Shown one piece after another: positions 1 through 10,730 of a DNA stretch of 36,662 nucleotides. The stretch's first letter is position 1. Every line of letters begins with the position of its first letter. The DNA is from an uncultured Oleiphilus sp. Its GTDB lineage: Bacteria; Pseudomonadota; Gammaproteobacteria; Pseudomonadales; Oleiphilaceae. The DNA lies in NCBI GenBank assembly GCA_913020495.1, contig CAJWBJ010000035.1, positions 1-36,662 on the forward strand, in the 5' to 3' direction. A model generated the notes under the pieces. It made no database searches. It was not told the origin of the DNA and was given only the letters and a program-made list of their open reading frames with translations. A program made the position numbers and the translations under genes.

Positions 1-417
1 AGTGCTGGGATTGAGCGTAAAAGGCTTATTCTTGCTGGATCAACGCCTGACAGGTATTCTCATCTAAGCGAGTATCATAAAGTTGACTTGCATCTTGATA
101 CCTATCCATATAATGGTACAACAACTACACTAGAGGCCTTGTGGATGGGGGTTCCTACTGTAACTCTGGCTGGTGGTTCGCATCGGTCCCGAGTAGGTAA
201 TAGTATTCTGTCAAATCTCGGGCTAACAGATTTTATTGCCACGACGCCAAAGGAGTACATTGATATTGCAGTGGCAAAAGCCAATGATCTAACATCACTC
301 AAAGTATTAAGAGTTCAGTGTCGCTCAATTGTTTCAAATAGCTCTTTAATGGATAAGCCTGGTTTTGTAGAAGGGCTTGAGTGTTTCTATGCTCAGGCGG
401 TTCGGGATTTAAAATAA
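1..417 (+). CDS. C-terminal part of SPINDLY/OGT-type O-linked GlcNAc transferase (partial)
   Basis: The reading frame is open from the first base of the window and ends at TAA 415-417, so only the last 138 residues are present. The fragment contains the nucleotide-sugar binding signature of the glycosyltransferase 41 family: an LDTYPYNGTTTT stretch, then EALWMGVPTVTL, a conserved His and SRVG. Known members have N-terminal TPR repeats and move GlcNAc or another sugar from a UDP donor to Ser/Thr of proteins. The TPR part would lie upstream of the window. In bacteria the target is often unknown. The family is clear from the motif; the substrate is not known. It is followed by 134 noncoding bases before prmB, so it is probably a separate unit. 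Confidence 0.85.
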   Translation, partial: SAGIERKRLILAGSTPDRYSHLSEYHKVDLHLDTYPYNGTTTTLEALWMGVPTVTLAGGSHRSRVGNSILSNLGLTDFIATTPKEYIDIAVAKANDLTSLKVLRVQCRSIVSNSSLMDKPGFVEGLECFYAQAVRDLK

Positions 418-513
418 GCAGCTTTTTTATACAAAATTACTATATTTGACATCGAATTTGAGAAAAGCTTAGCTGATTGATGAAAGTTGCTTTCGTGCAA
501 TGCCCTCTCTATA

Positions 514-519
514 TATAAT
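514..519 (+). promoter_or_regulatory. Possible -10 box for prmB
   Basis: A perfect TATAAT lies 32 bases before the GTG start of prmB. The expected -35 position has no good match, and a short inverted repeat GAAAG-ttg-CTTTC (482-493) sits just upstream. Tentative. Confidence 0.35.
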
Positions 520-551
520 TACCGGCTTTAAACGACTTAGGTTTTGATGTT

Positions 552-1463
552 GTGCCTGATACTCTAGCTACCATTGCAGATTTTATACGTTTTACTTATT
601 CGCGATTAAATCGTGAGCCAGTATATTTTGGTCATGGTACTGACAATAGTTGGGATGAATCTGTCAGTTTAGTTTTACAGTGCCTGGATTTACCCTGGGA
701 CTTTTCGAATGAATTATGGTCTTGCCGAATAACAAAAGATGAGTCTGCAAGGCTATTACAGATAATTGATAAGCGAATTGTTGACCGAACGCCCTTGCCA
801 TACCTTACTAATCAAGCGTGGTTTTGTGATCATCGCTTTTATGTTGATGAACGAGTACTAATACCACGATCTCCAATTGCTGAGTTGATTCATGATCGTT
901 TCTCGCCATGGATCGCCAGTCAAAATCTTATAAATGATGAGGCTTCAGATATTTTGGATCTTTGTACTGGTAGTGGTTGTATTGGTATTGCCTGTGCGCT
1001 TGAATTTGAAAATGCTGATGTTGATCTACTGGATATATCCGAACAAGCGTTAGAAGTTGCTCAACAAAATATTGAGTATTATGAGCTTCAGGACCGCGTA
1101 CGCACCATTCAGTCTGATGTTTTTTCTGGGCTAGGGTCTCAAGCTGCTAAACGCTATGACTTGATTGTCTCGAATCCGCCATATGTTGATGCAAATGATT
1201 ACCAAACGATGCCTGAAGAGTTTTCTAAAGAACCTGTTTTAGGGCTTGTTTCAGGTGCTGATGGCTTAGATTTGGTACGACGTATATTAGCTGAAGCCGC
1301 TAAGTTCCTCAAAGAAGATGGCCTTCTGGTTGTTGAGGTTGGCAACAGTTGGGAAGCGCTCGAACAAGCCTATCCAGAATTTCCATTTACCTGGATTGAG
1401 TTTGAGTTTGGTGGGCATGGCGTCTTCGTCATTCAGTCTGATGAACTAAAATTGCTTATCTAG
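552..1463 (+). CDS. prmB: 50S ribosomal protein L3 glutamine methyltransferase PrmB
   Basis: This AdoMet-dependent enzyme N5-methylates the conserved glutamine of ribosomal protein L3. The 303-residue product has the PrmB-specific N-terminal segment (YFGHGTDNSWDE), which separates it from PrmC, then the Rossmann methyltransferase domain with DLCTGSGCIGIA and the catalytic SNPPY motif. The C-terminus (FTWIEFEFGGHGVFV) also matches PrmB. GTG is the only usable start: the frame closes at TAA 516-518, no in-frame ATG lies between, and an AGG sits about ten bases upstream. The E. coli protein has roughly ten more N-terminal residues. prmB directly before aroC is the usual gammaproteobacterial arrangement. 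Confidence 0.93.
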   Translation: MPDTLATIADFIRFTYSRLNREPVYFGHGTDNSWDESVSLVLQCLDLPWDFSNELWSCRITKDESARLLQIIDKRIVDRTPLPYLTNQAWFCDHRFYVDERVLIPRSPIAELIHDRFSPWIASQNLINDEASDILDLCTGSGCIGIACALEFENADVDLLDISEQALEVAQQNIEYYELQDRVRTIQSDVFSGLGSQAAKRYDLIVSNPPYVDANDYQTMPEEFSKEPVLGLVSGADGLDLVRRILAEAAKFLKEDGLLVVEVGNSWEALEQAYPEFPFTWIEFEFGGHGVFVIQSDELKLLI

Positions 1464-1563
1464 AATAATTTTCTATGAAAATGATGAGTAACACTATTAG
1501 TGGTGTGTAGGTTATTTCCAGCACATCAAATAAACCATATTTAGAATTAATTTAGGTAGCAAT

Positions 1564-2649
1564 ATGTCTGGCAATAGTTTTGGAAAATTATTTACAGTAA
1601 CGTCGTTTGGTGAAAGTCATGGCAAAGCAATCGGCTGTATTGTTGATGGTTGTCCACCAGGAATAGACATCACTGAAGCTGACTTACAGGCTGATCTTGA
1701 CCGTCGTAAGCCTGGTACATCCCGCTTCACTACCCAAAGAAAAGAAGCAGATGAAGTTAAAATTCTTTCGGGTGTTTTTGAAGGAAAAACGACCGGCACC
1801 CCAATTGGTTTATTGATTGAAAACACAGACCAACGTTCTAAAGATTATTCTAATATTGTAGATACTTTTCGTCCATCGCACGCTGATTATACCTATACAC
1901 AAAAGTATGGTGTTCGTGATTACCGTGGAGGTGGTCGTTCATCAGCACGCGAAACAGCAATGCGCGTTGCAGCCGGTGCGATTGCTAAAAAATACTTGCA
2001 ACAAAAGCTTGGTGTTGAGATCAAAGGCTATTTATCTCAGTTAGGCCCGATTAAAGTTGAAAAAATAGATTGGAGTATTGTGAATTCAAACCCTTTCTTT
2101 TGCCCTGATGCAGATAAAGTTCCCGAAATGGAAGCTTATATGCAAGCGCTAAATAAAGAAGGGAATTCCATAGGCGCAAGAATTTCGGTCGTGGCAACCA
2201 AGGTACCTGTTGGGCTTGGTGAGCCGATTTTTGACCGTCTTGATGCCGAACTTGCACACGCATTTATGAGCATTAATGCTGTTAAAGGTGTCGAAATTGG
2301 TGCCGGATTTGACTGTATCGAACAAAAAGGTACGGAGCATCGTGATGAGATGTCACCTGACGGATTTTTGTCTAACCATTCTGGTGGTATTTTAGGCGGT
2401 ATTTCTACTGGTCAAGACATCGTCGCTCATATGGCACTTAAACCAACTTCAAGCATTCGACTGCCAGGTAAAAGTATAGATGCGAAAGGACATCCAATTG
2501 ATGTCGTCACACATGGTCGGCATGACCCTTGTGTTGGTATTCGTGCAACACCTATTGCCGAGGCAATGATGGCTATTGTATTAATGGATCATTTTTTAAG
2601 AAATCGTGGTCAAAATGCAGATGTTTCAACTGAAACACCTAGAATTTAA
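1564..2649 (+). CDS. aroC: Chorismate synthase
   Basis: AroC carries out the last step of the shikimate pathway, converting 5-enolpyruvylshikimate 3-phosphate to chorismate with reduced FMN as cofactor, in the cytosol. The 361-residue protein shows the family signatures throughout: [18 protein letters not shown] at the N-terminus, [26 protein letters not shown], and near the end a conserved [11 protein letters not shown]. The length matches E. coli AroC (361). ATG is preceded by TTTAGGT at a suitable distance. A 100-base gap separates it from prmB and a 20-base gap from queA, so it may be transcribed with both. Confidence 0.97.
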   Translation: MSGNSFGKLFTVTSFGESHGKAIGCIVDGCPPGIDITEADLQADLDRRKPGTSRFTTQRKEADEVKILSGVFEGKTTGTPIGLLIENTDQRSKDYSNIVDTFRPSHADYTYTQKYGVRDYRGGGRSSARETAMRVAAGAIAKKYLQQKLGVEIKGYLSQLGPIKVEKIDWSIVNSNPFFCPDADKVPEMEAYMQALNKEGNSIGARISVVATKVPVGLGEPIFDRLDAELAHAFMSINAVKGVEIGAGFDCIEQKGTEHRDEMSPDGFLSNHSGGILGGISTGQDIVAHMALKPTSSIRLPGKSIDAKGHPIDVVTHGRHDPCVGIRATPIAEAMMAIVLMDHFLRNRGQNADVSTETPRI

Positions 2650-2669
2650 AAGAATAAAGATTCTGATTT

Positions 2670-4881
<2,212 letters not shown>

Positions 4882-4931
4882 ATACAGCTTACTTAAATCA
4901 GAACTTAATTTAGAAACCAGAGGAAATAAAG

Positions 4932-5300
4932 ATGAAATTTACTGCAAAAATTGGCCTGTTTTTGGCGTTTTGTTTATTTACCGTTGCCAGTCATGCAGAA
5001 GGTGCAGTACAACCTGAAGGACCAGGTGCATTAATGCAGTTAGTTTTCTTTGGTGGTTTTATTCTTATCTTTTACTTCTTGATGTGGCGACCACAATCAA
5101 AACGGGCAAAAGAGCATAAAAGCCTGGTTTCTGGTTTGAGTAAAGGTGATGAAGTGATCACTACTGGTGGAATCGCTGGTAAAATCTCTAAAGTTTCAGA
5201 AGATTTTATTCGAGTTGAAATTGCTGAAGGTGTTGAGATCAAAATTCAAAAAGTTGCCATTTCAACTGCTTTGCCAAAGGGTACCTTGAAAAGTATCTAA
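4932..5300 (+). CDS. yajC: Sec translocon accessory subunit YajC
   Basis: YajC is a single-span inner-membrane protein that associates with SecDF and the SecYEG translocon. The 122 residues contain an N-terminal hydrophobic leader (about 5-22), a second hydrophobic span (about 37-53) followed by WRPQSKRAKEH, and the cytosolic stretch KGDEVITTGGIAGKI typical of the family. AGAGG lies upstream of ATG. It is the last gene before a strong hairpin terminator, so it appears transcriptionally grouped with queA-tgt rather than with secD-secF. Confidence 0.93.
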   Translation: MKFTAKIGLFLAFCLFTVASHAEGAVQPEGPGALMQLVFFGGFILIFYFLMWRPQSKRAKEHKSLVSGLSKGDEVITTGGIAGKISKVSEDFIRVEIAEGVEIKIQKVAISTALPKGTLKSI

Positions 5301-5311
5301 CTGCTCAGATT

Positions 5312-5341
5312 AAAGTACTCGCATATGCGGGTACTTTTTTT
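5312..5341 (+). terminator. Rho-independent terminator after yajC
   Basis: The arms AAAGTAC (5312-5318) and GTACTTT (5331-5337) enclose a further self-complementary CGCATATGCG, giving a long stem followed by a run of T to 5341. It begins 11 bases after the yajC stop and lies before secD. Confidence 0.85.
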
Positions 5342-5406
5342 AATCAAAAGATATTTGGATAGACATAAACATTTAATAATAAATCGCATTAGGATTCGGA
5401 GCTCAC

Positions 5407-7263
5407 ATGCTCAATAAATACCCCGCTTGGAAATACATTCTCATTCTCATCACGCTTGGACTAGGCACACTTTATTCTTTGCCTAACTTATACCCTGATG
5501 ATTTTGCAATTCAGATAACAGGGAATCAAAGTAGTTTGGTACCCGACGAGTCATTGCATAAAAAAGTTACAAAGCTTCTGTCGGAGTCAGGCGTTGAAAC
5601 TATAAGCTCAGTGTTAGAGAAGAAAAATCTTTTAGTCAGGTTTTCTTCAAGTGAGTCACAGTTAACGGCAAAATCTGTTCTACAGGACCAGTTAGGTGAT
5701 GATTACATCGCAGCATTAAATATGGCTCCAACTACACCTGATTGGTTGAAAAATCTTGGTGCTGGTCCTATGAAGCTAGGTTTGGACTTAAGGGGCGGTG
5801 TACATTTCCTTTTGGAAGTGGATATGGAAAAAGCTTTAAGTCAAAAACTTAAAATTTATACCAGTGAACTTAAGAGTGTTATGAGGGATGAAAAAGTACG
5901 TTATCGCTCTGCACAAATTGATGGTATTGACGGTATTACGATTAAGTTTAAGAAAGTTGAAGAAAGAGCAAAAGCAGAATCGTTAGCAATTTCCAAGTAC
6001 CGCGAATTTACACGTACTTCAACCGACGTTGAAAATGATTATTTCCTAACTTTGCGTTTATCTGAAGCTCGAATTAAAGAAATTGAAGATTATGCTATCC
6101 AACAAAATCTTATTACGCTCCGTAATCGTGTAAATGAGCTTGGTGTTGCTGAGCCCTTAGTTCAACGACAAGGACGTAACCGTATTGTTGTTGAGTTGCC
6201 TGGCGTTCAAGATACCGCAACAGCTAAGCGTATTATCGGAAAAACAGCTAATTTAGAATTCCGTCTTGAAGCCAAGCCCGATGCAAGTAGCCGTTCTAGC
6301 CAAAAATTCAAATTTAAAAATGAAACAAGTAGAACTGCCTTTTTAGAGAAAGATATTATCGTCACAGGTAGTAATGTTTCAAATGCAAATGCTGGCTTTG
6401 ATGAAAATGGTGTGGCCCAGGTCAATATCTCGCTTGATGGTAATGGTGGGAAAATGATGCTTGATGCAACAAAACGCTCCATTAAACGTAGAATGGGGGT
6501 GCTTTTTATTGAGCAAAAAAGTGTGACCTCAAGAAAGATTGTGGATGGTGAAGAAGTTGTTACTCGCAACAACCGTGAAATACGAAATATTATCAATCTG
6601 GCAACAATACAAAGCGCTTTTGGTAATAGCTTCCGTATCACCGGCTTAGACTCTTCAGCAGAAGCCTCTGAATTAGCGTTATTGCTACGTGCCGGTTCTC
6701 TAGCTGCCCCAATCTATTTTGTTGAGGAGCGTACAGTTGGGCCAAGCCTTGGCGCGCAAAATATAAATGCTGGTTTATTGTCAATGCAAATTGGTTTTGG
6801 TTTGGTGTTGATCTTTATGCTTGTTTATTACCGGGTTTTCGGAATTGTTGCAAACGTGGCGCTTGCTATTAATGTTGTGTTGTTATGTGCATTTATGTCT
6901 CTAATTTCGGCTACTTTAACGCTGCCAGGTATAGCAGGTATAGTGTTAACGGTGGGTATGGCTGTCGATGCGAACGTTCTAATATTTGAACGAATTCGAG
7001 AGGAGTTAGCTAATGGCCTATCTCCCCAGCAAGCTATACATGCTGGTTATAGTAGAGCATTCGTAACAATATTTGATGCAAATATAACAACTTTGATTGC
7101 AGCGGTTATTTTATTTGCCGTGGGTACCGGGCCTGTTAAAGGGTTTGCTGTGACACTTTCACTGGGTATTATTACTTCATTATTTACCTCTGTTGTACTT
7201 ACTCGCGCTATTGTTAATCTAGTGTATGGTGGTCGTCAAATTAACAAATTATCGATTGGCTAA
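5407..7263 (+). CDS. secD: Protein translocase subunit SecD
   Basis: SecD, with SecF, uses the proton-motive force to complete protein export through SecYEG. The 618-residue length is close to E. coli SecD (615). There is an N-terminal transmembrane segment (about 8-25), a large periplasmic P1 region that opens with LGLDLRGGVHFLLEVD, and then a C-terminal five-helix membrane domain starting near residue 455, containing GIAGIVLTVGMAVDANVLIFERIREE, the RND-type helix IV motif. GGAG (5398-5401) precedes ATG by five bases. secF follows after 13 bases. Confidence 0.97.
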   Translation: MLNKYPAWKYILILITLGLGTLYSLPNLYPDDFAIQITGNQSSLVPDESLHKKVTKLLSESGVETISSVLEKKNLLVRFSSSESQLTAKSVLQDQLGDDYIAALNMAPTTPDWLKNLGAGPMKLGLDLRGGVHFLLEVDMEKALSQKLKIYTSELKSVMRDEKVRYRSAQIDGIDGITIKFKKVEERAKAESLAISKYREFTRTSTDVENDYFLTLRLSEARIKEIEDYAIQQNLITLRNRVNELGVAEPLVQRQGRNRIVVELPGVQDTATAKRIIGKTANLEFRLEAKPDASSRSSQKFKFKNETSRTAFLEKDIIVTGSNVSNANAGFDENGVAQVNISLDGNGGKMMLDATKRSIKRRMGVLFIEQKSVTSRKIVDGEEVVTRNNREIRNIINLATIQSAFGNSFRITGLDSSAEASELALLLRAGSLAAPIYFVEERTVGPSLGAQNINAGLLSMQIGFGLVLIFMLVYYRVFGIVANVALAINVVLLCAFMSLISATLTLPGIAGIVLTVGMAVDANVLIFERIREELANGLSPQQAIHAGYSRAFVTIFDANITTLIAAVILFAVGTGPVKGFAVTLSLGIITSLFTSVVLTRAIVNLVYGGRQINKLSIG

Positions 7264-7276
7264 GCTCCAGGAAATT

Positions 7277-8197
7277 ATGAATATGAAAAAACAAATAGAT
7301 TTTATGGGCAAGCGACATATAGCTGCTTTCTTCTCAATCTTGCTAGTCGTTGCCTCTATCGCTTCTTTGTCTATTAAGGGTTTAGCACTTGGTTTGGATT
7401 TTACTGGAGGAACATTAGTCGAGGTTGAGTATAAGGTTGCGCCTGATTTAGAGAATGTTCGTTCTCTATTATCAAGTGATGGATATGATAAGTTAGTCGT
7501 CCAAAATTTTGGTTCTTCAACTGCCGTGCTAGTACGCTTATCCGAAAGCTTTAATGACAAAATAGGAAGCGAAGTTGTTAAAAGTCTTTCATCAAAAGGT
7601 CAGTCAGTTGAATTAAAACGCGCTGAATTTGTAGGAGCACAAGTTGGTGAGGAACTAAGAGAGCAAGGAGGTTTAGGCTTACTTCTCGCATTAGGGATTG
7701 TGATGCTTTATGTCGCTTTACGTTTTCAGTTAAAGTTCTCTGTTGGTGCTGTTGGAGCATTAATACATGATGTGATTATTGTTGTAGGTTGTTTCTCTAT
7801 ATTAAATTGGGATTTTGACCTAACTGTTTTGGCTGCTTTACTTGCCGTAATTGGTTACTCTCTGAACGATACTATTGTTGTATCTGACCGGATACGTGAA
7901 AATTTTCGATTGCTTCGAAAAGCCTCACCTGTGGAAGTTATCAATATATCTTTAAGTCAAACTTTATCTCGAACCTTAGTAACTTCTCTTACTACACTGT
8001 TGGTGCTAACTGCACTTTACTTTGTTGGTGGCGAAATGATTAATGGCTTTGCAAAAGCTTTATTGATTGGTGTTCTTATAGGTACTTATTCGTCCATCTA
8101 TGTTGCTAGTAATGTGCTTTTAACAATGGGGGTTACGAAAGAGGACTTAATAGCGCCTGTAGTAGAAGAGGGTGAGGAGGTTGACGATAGGCCTTAG
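7277..8197 (+). CDS. secF: Protein translocase subunit SecF
   Basis: SecF is the partner of SecD in the proton-driven export motor. The 306-residue product has an N-terminal transmembrane segment (about 13-35), the LGLDFTGGTLVEVEY motif at the start of its periplasmic domain, and a five-span C-terminal membrane domain with AVIGYSLNDTIVVSDRIRENFR, the SecF counterpart of the SecD helix-IV signature. The frame extends upstream to 7226 inside secD, but AGGA at 7269-7272 favours ATG 7277 or ATG 7283 (two codons later). The gene lies 13 bases after secD and is certainly co-transcribed. Confidence 0.95.
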   Translation: MNMKKQIDFMGKRHIAAFFSILLVVASIASLSIKGLALGLDFTGGTLVEVEYKVAPDLENVRSLLSSDGYDKLVVQNFGSSTAVLVRLSESFNDKIGSEVVKSLSSKGQSVELKRAEFVGAQVGEELREQGGLGLLLALGIVMLYVALRFQLKFSVGAVGALIHDVIIVVGCFSILNWDFDLTVLAALLAVIGYSLNDTIVVSDRIRENFRLLRKASPVEVINISLSQTLSRTLVTSLTTLLVLTALYFVGGEMINGFAKALLIGVLIGTYSSIYVASNVLLTMGVTKEDLIAPVVEEGEEVDDRP

Positions 8198-8210
8198 TTA
8201 AAAAAATTAA

Positions 8211-8258
8211 AGAGCTCGCCTTTAGAAAAAACATATGTATTTTTTAAGGGCGTGCTCT
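8211..8258 (-). terminator. Hairpin terminator between convergent secF and suhB-like gene
   Basis: The arms AGAGC-T-CGCC and GGCG-T-GCTCT form the base of a long hairpin with A/T-rich inner arms. Read on the minus strand it is followed by TTTAATTTTTTT, a good T tract for the suhB-like gene. It may also stop readthrough from secF, though the plus-side T tract is poor. Confidence 0.6.
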
Positions 8259-8276
8259 ACTCTTTGGCAAATATTA

Positions 8277-9071
8277 CTATAGTTTGCTTTGGTAGCTGTT
8301 TAGTCTCTGAACCAGTGCTTTAAATAGCTTTGGATTAGCGACAATAATCTTATCTCCAGTTTCACTAAACATCCCTCCGTCAAACGTACCTGATAGTACG
8401 CCTGCTTCTTGGCAGAGAAGTAGTGCTGCATCTAACTCATTCTTGTTTACCTTGGTTAGAACTGCAGCTTCAATCTGTCCGGCTGCAACCATTGAAATAT
8501 CCAGGGCATCACAAGCGCTAAGTAATACTTGGTTAGCGTTAGTGCTAAGCTCAGTGATAAAGTCAGAAATAACGTGGCTTTCAGCATGATTGCTAAGTTG
8601 GCTTAGTGCATTTGTTGTAATGATGGATTCATTTAAGCGCTTAACCGGTGAACATCGAATACGACGTCCATTTAGCGCTGCACCACTACCTCGACTAGCG
8701 GTAAATTCATCTCCCGTAAAAGGATTTACCAGTAAAGAATTTTGAGCTTTGCCATTTTTTTTGTGCACGATTGAAAATGCACTGGATGGTAGTTTTCGAA
8801 GCAAGTGTGCCGGGTTGTGTATTCCATAGATATGCCAGCTATCTTCCTTTACTTCAGATAAGGTTTCACCAGGTTCAACGATGTAATGAGTTGGATTAGC
8901 TTTTTTTAAACTATCAAAAAAAGTTTGAAATAGACTTTCTTCTAAATGACTAAGCAGTTTTGAATTTGCATTTGCGTCAGATTGAGTAGGGTCATTTTTA
9001 TCAATAGCTTGATTAATGTACTCGGAAGCTTGGCGCGAGGCCCTTATTGCAATATTTAGGATTGGTTGCAT
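8277..9071 (-). CDS. SuhB/inositol-monophosphatase family protein with degenerate active site
   Basis: The 264-residue protein aligns with E. coli SuhB from end to end: QPILNIAIRASRQA at the N-terminus, FTASRGSGAALNGRRIR mid-protein, ALDISMVAAG, and IIVANPKLFKAL near the C-terminus. The locus, next to trmJ-cysE-iscR, is also that of suhB. However, the metal-binding loop DPLDGT is replaced by YGIHNP (residues 82-87), the E-E-S-G segment is altered to EPGE (66-69), the PWD motif is KNE (210-212), and the early VDKAAE Asp is lost. Inositol-phosphate hydrolysis is therefore unlikely. E. coli SuhB also works without catalysis as a Nus antitermination factor on rRNA operons; retention of that role here is inference. 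The family is certain; the function is not proven. Confidence 0.85.
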   Translation of the reverse strand: MQPILNIAIRASRQASEYINQAIDKNDPTQSDANANSKLLSHLEESLFQTFFDSLKKANPTHYIVEPGETLSEVKEDSWHIYGIHNPAHLLRKLPSSAFSIVHKKNGKAQNSLLVNPFTGDEFTASRGSGAALNGRRIRCSPVKRLNESIITTNALSQLSNHAESHVISDFITELSTNANQVLLSACDALDISMVAAGQIEAAVLTKVNKNELDAALLLCQEAGVLSGTFDGGMFSETGDKIIVANPKLFKALVQRLNSYQSKL

Positions 9072-9195
9072 AGCAAGTCACTTATTTAATGGGGTGTCGG
9101 GTGATGAACTGGCGCGCATAATAACAAAAAAAACCAGTTTGAGCACTAGAGCTGATCGAAATCAATAATTGAACTCCCATCAAAGGCGAAACAAG

Positions 9196-9207
9196 GTTAA
9201 ACTTAAC
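9196..9207. promoter_or_regulatory. Short palindrome upstream of the TetR gene, candidate operator
   Basis: GTTAA-ac-TTAAC lies in the 187-base divergent gap between the suhB-like gene and the TetR gene, 51 bases before the TetR start. TetR proteins usually bind such palindromes and repress themselves and the divergent neighbour. No proof that this is the site. Confidence 0.25.
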
Positions 9208-9258
9208 TTCTTCGTAAATTGTTTTTTTGTATCTGCATATTAACTAATTGGATCTAAA

Positions 9259-9894
9259 TTGAAAAACTCAAATGATAATAGGCGTCGCCCGACACAGGAG
9301 CGCAGTAAGAAAAGAGTAGATGCTATCCTAAATGCTTCAAAAAAATTAATTTCTGAAAAAGGCAGTGTAAAGCTCAAAATTCACGATATAGCCGAAAGCG
9401 CAGGGGTAACTCCCGCATCTATTTATCAATATTTTCCTAGTAAGAATGCAATTATTCTAGCGCTTGTAGATGAAATATTGGATACCACACAGTCTAAGCT
9501 ACTTCAAAAACTACCTGAAATGACAAGCATGGTTGAAGCATGTCATGCTTTACAGTCTTTAATTGAAGAGCATTATCAGGTCTATTTAGATGATCCCGCA
9601 TTGCTTGATGTTTGGATGATTATTTCTGCAGATAAGTCTCTTCAAAAACTTGATTTAGATGATAGTCGTCGAACATCTGATTTAATTATGGGGTGTATTA
9701 AGCAGTTCTATGATGAGGCATGTTGGCAGAAAATCTCTGAAATGAGCTTTTTATTAGCCCATATGGCGGGTGCTGCTATCCGTATGGCAATATCATTAGG
9801 TCCGATTGAAGGTCGGCCTATAATTGATGTGTTTAAGCGTATTATCAATCCATCAACGTTAGAGAGCATGATACAGCCGGAGTTAAAAAATTGA
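9259..9894 (+). CDS. TetR/AcrR-family transcriptional regulator
   Basis: This is a 211-residue one-component regulator. Residues about 13-60 form the TetR DNA-binding domain (RPTQERSKKRVDAILNAS, then IHDIAESAGVTPASIYQYFPSKNAI); the remaining helical part would bind a ligand and dimerise. The start is TTG 9259: the frame is stopped at TAA 9241-9243 and there is no nearby ATG. Its stop codon overlaps the TTG start of trmJ in the tetrad TTGA, so the two are translationally coupled. It is inserted between the suhB-like gene and trmJ, which are usually adjacent. The ligand is unknown; likely targets are itself and its neighbours. Confidence 0.9.
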   Translation: MKNSNDNRRRPTQERSKKRVDAILNASKKLISEKGSVKLKIHDIAESAGVTPASIYQYFPSKNAIILALVDEILDTTQSKLLQKLPEMTSMVEACHALQSLIEEHYQVYLDDPALLDVWMIISADKSLQKLDLDDSRRTSDLIMGCIKQFYDEACWQKISEMSFLLAHMAGAAIRMAISLGPIEGRPIIDVFKRIINPSTLESMIQPELKN

Positions 9895-10694
9895 CTTTAG
9901 CTTCAAATGAAACGCAATTGGCAAGCGCAGTTCGTGTAGTTTTAATGAGAACAACTCACCCAGGTAATATTGGTGCCGTTTCACGAGCTATGAAAAATAT
10001 GGGGCTTAATCAGCTTTATTTAGTTAACGGTGCTGATGAAACTTCGCAAGAAGCGCGGCGTCGTTCTGCAGGTGCTGAGAATATACTTGAATCTGCTAAA
10101 GTAATTAGCTCAATTGATGAGGCTCTCGAAGGTGTGCATATTGTGATAGGAGCAAGTGCGCGCAGTCGAAAAATGGTTTGGCCATTAATGAATCCTCGCG
10201 ATTGTGCTTCACTGGTTTTAGATAGGGTATTTGATGATCAGTCATCTCACCCCATTAAGGTGGCGCTATTGTTTGGCCAGGAGGCTAGCGGTCTGAGCAA
10301 TGAAGAGTTGCAACGCTGTCATTATCACGTGAATATTCCAGCCGCCGCTGATTTTTCTTCATTGAATTTGGCTATGGCTGTTCAATTGGTGTGTTATGAA
10401 ATAAGAATGGCCATGCTACTTGATAAATCTGGTGACGCCCCCCATCAATTAACTTCATCAATACTTTCATCTGATGATGATGGTTGGGATGAGCCGCCTG
10501 CAGCCGTTGAAGAGTTAGAGGGTTTCTTTAAGCACCTTGAAGAGACGTTGATAAAAATCGGGTTTCATAATCCTGATAACCCTAGATTGCTAATGACGAG
10601 ACTGCGCAGGCTATATCAGAGATCTCATCTTGATAAAATGGAAGTTAATATTTTGCGTGGCATTTTAAGTGCCGCACAGAAACACACAAAATAA
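9891..10694 (+). CDS. trmJ: tRNA (cytidine/uridine-2'-O-)-methyltransferase TrmJ
   Basis: TrmJ is a SPOUT-class, AdoMet-dependent enzyme that methylates the 2'-OH of nucleotide 32 in several tRNAs. The 267 residues carry the SPOUT motifs: VVLMRTTHPGNIGAVSRAMK, LLFGQEASGLSNEEL, and PAAADFSSLNLAMAVQL in the knot. A C-terminal extension after about residue 185 (GFFKHLEETLIKIGF, then LRRLYQR) is characteristic of TrmJ. The start is TTG, overlapping the TetR stop by four bases, with GGAG (9879-9882) eight bases upstream. cysE follows after 36 bases, as in Pseudomonas. Confidence 0.93.
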   Translation: MTLASNETQLASAVRVVLMRTTHPGNIGAVSRAMKNMGLNQLYLVNGADETSQEARRRSAGAENILESAKVISSIDEALEGVHIVIGASARSRKMVWPLMNPRDCASLVLDRVFDDQSSHPIKVALLFGQEASGLSNEELQRCHYHVNIPAAADFSSLNLAMAVQLVCYEIRMAMLLDKSGDAPHQLTSSILSSDDDGWDEPPAAVEELEGFFKHLEETLIKIGFHNPDNPRLLMTRLRRLYQRSHLDKMEVNILRGILSAAQKHTK

Positions 10695-10730
10695 GCTTGG
10701 ATCAAAGTTCGGGTAAATTTGAGGTAGGAT

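Noticed and set aside
6207..6641. 144-residue antisense open frame within secD
   Set aside because: It is the shadow of a conserved coding region, with no ribosome site and no recognisable domain.
7226..7276. Upstream in-frame extension of secF from a GTG inside secD
   Set aside because: AGGA at 7269-7272 and the homologous start support ATG 7277 (or 7283); the extension overlaps the end of secD.
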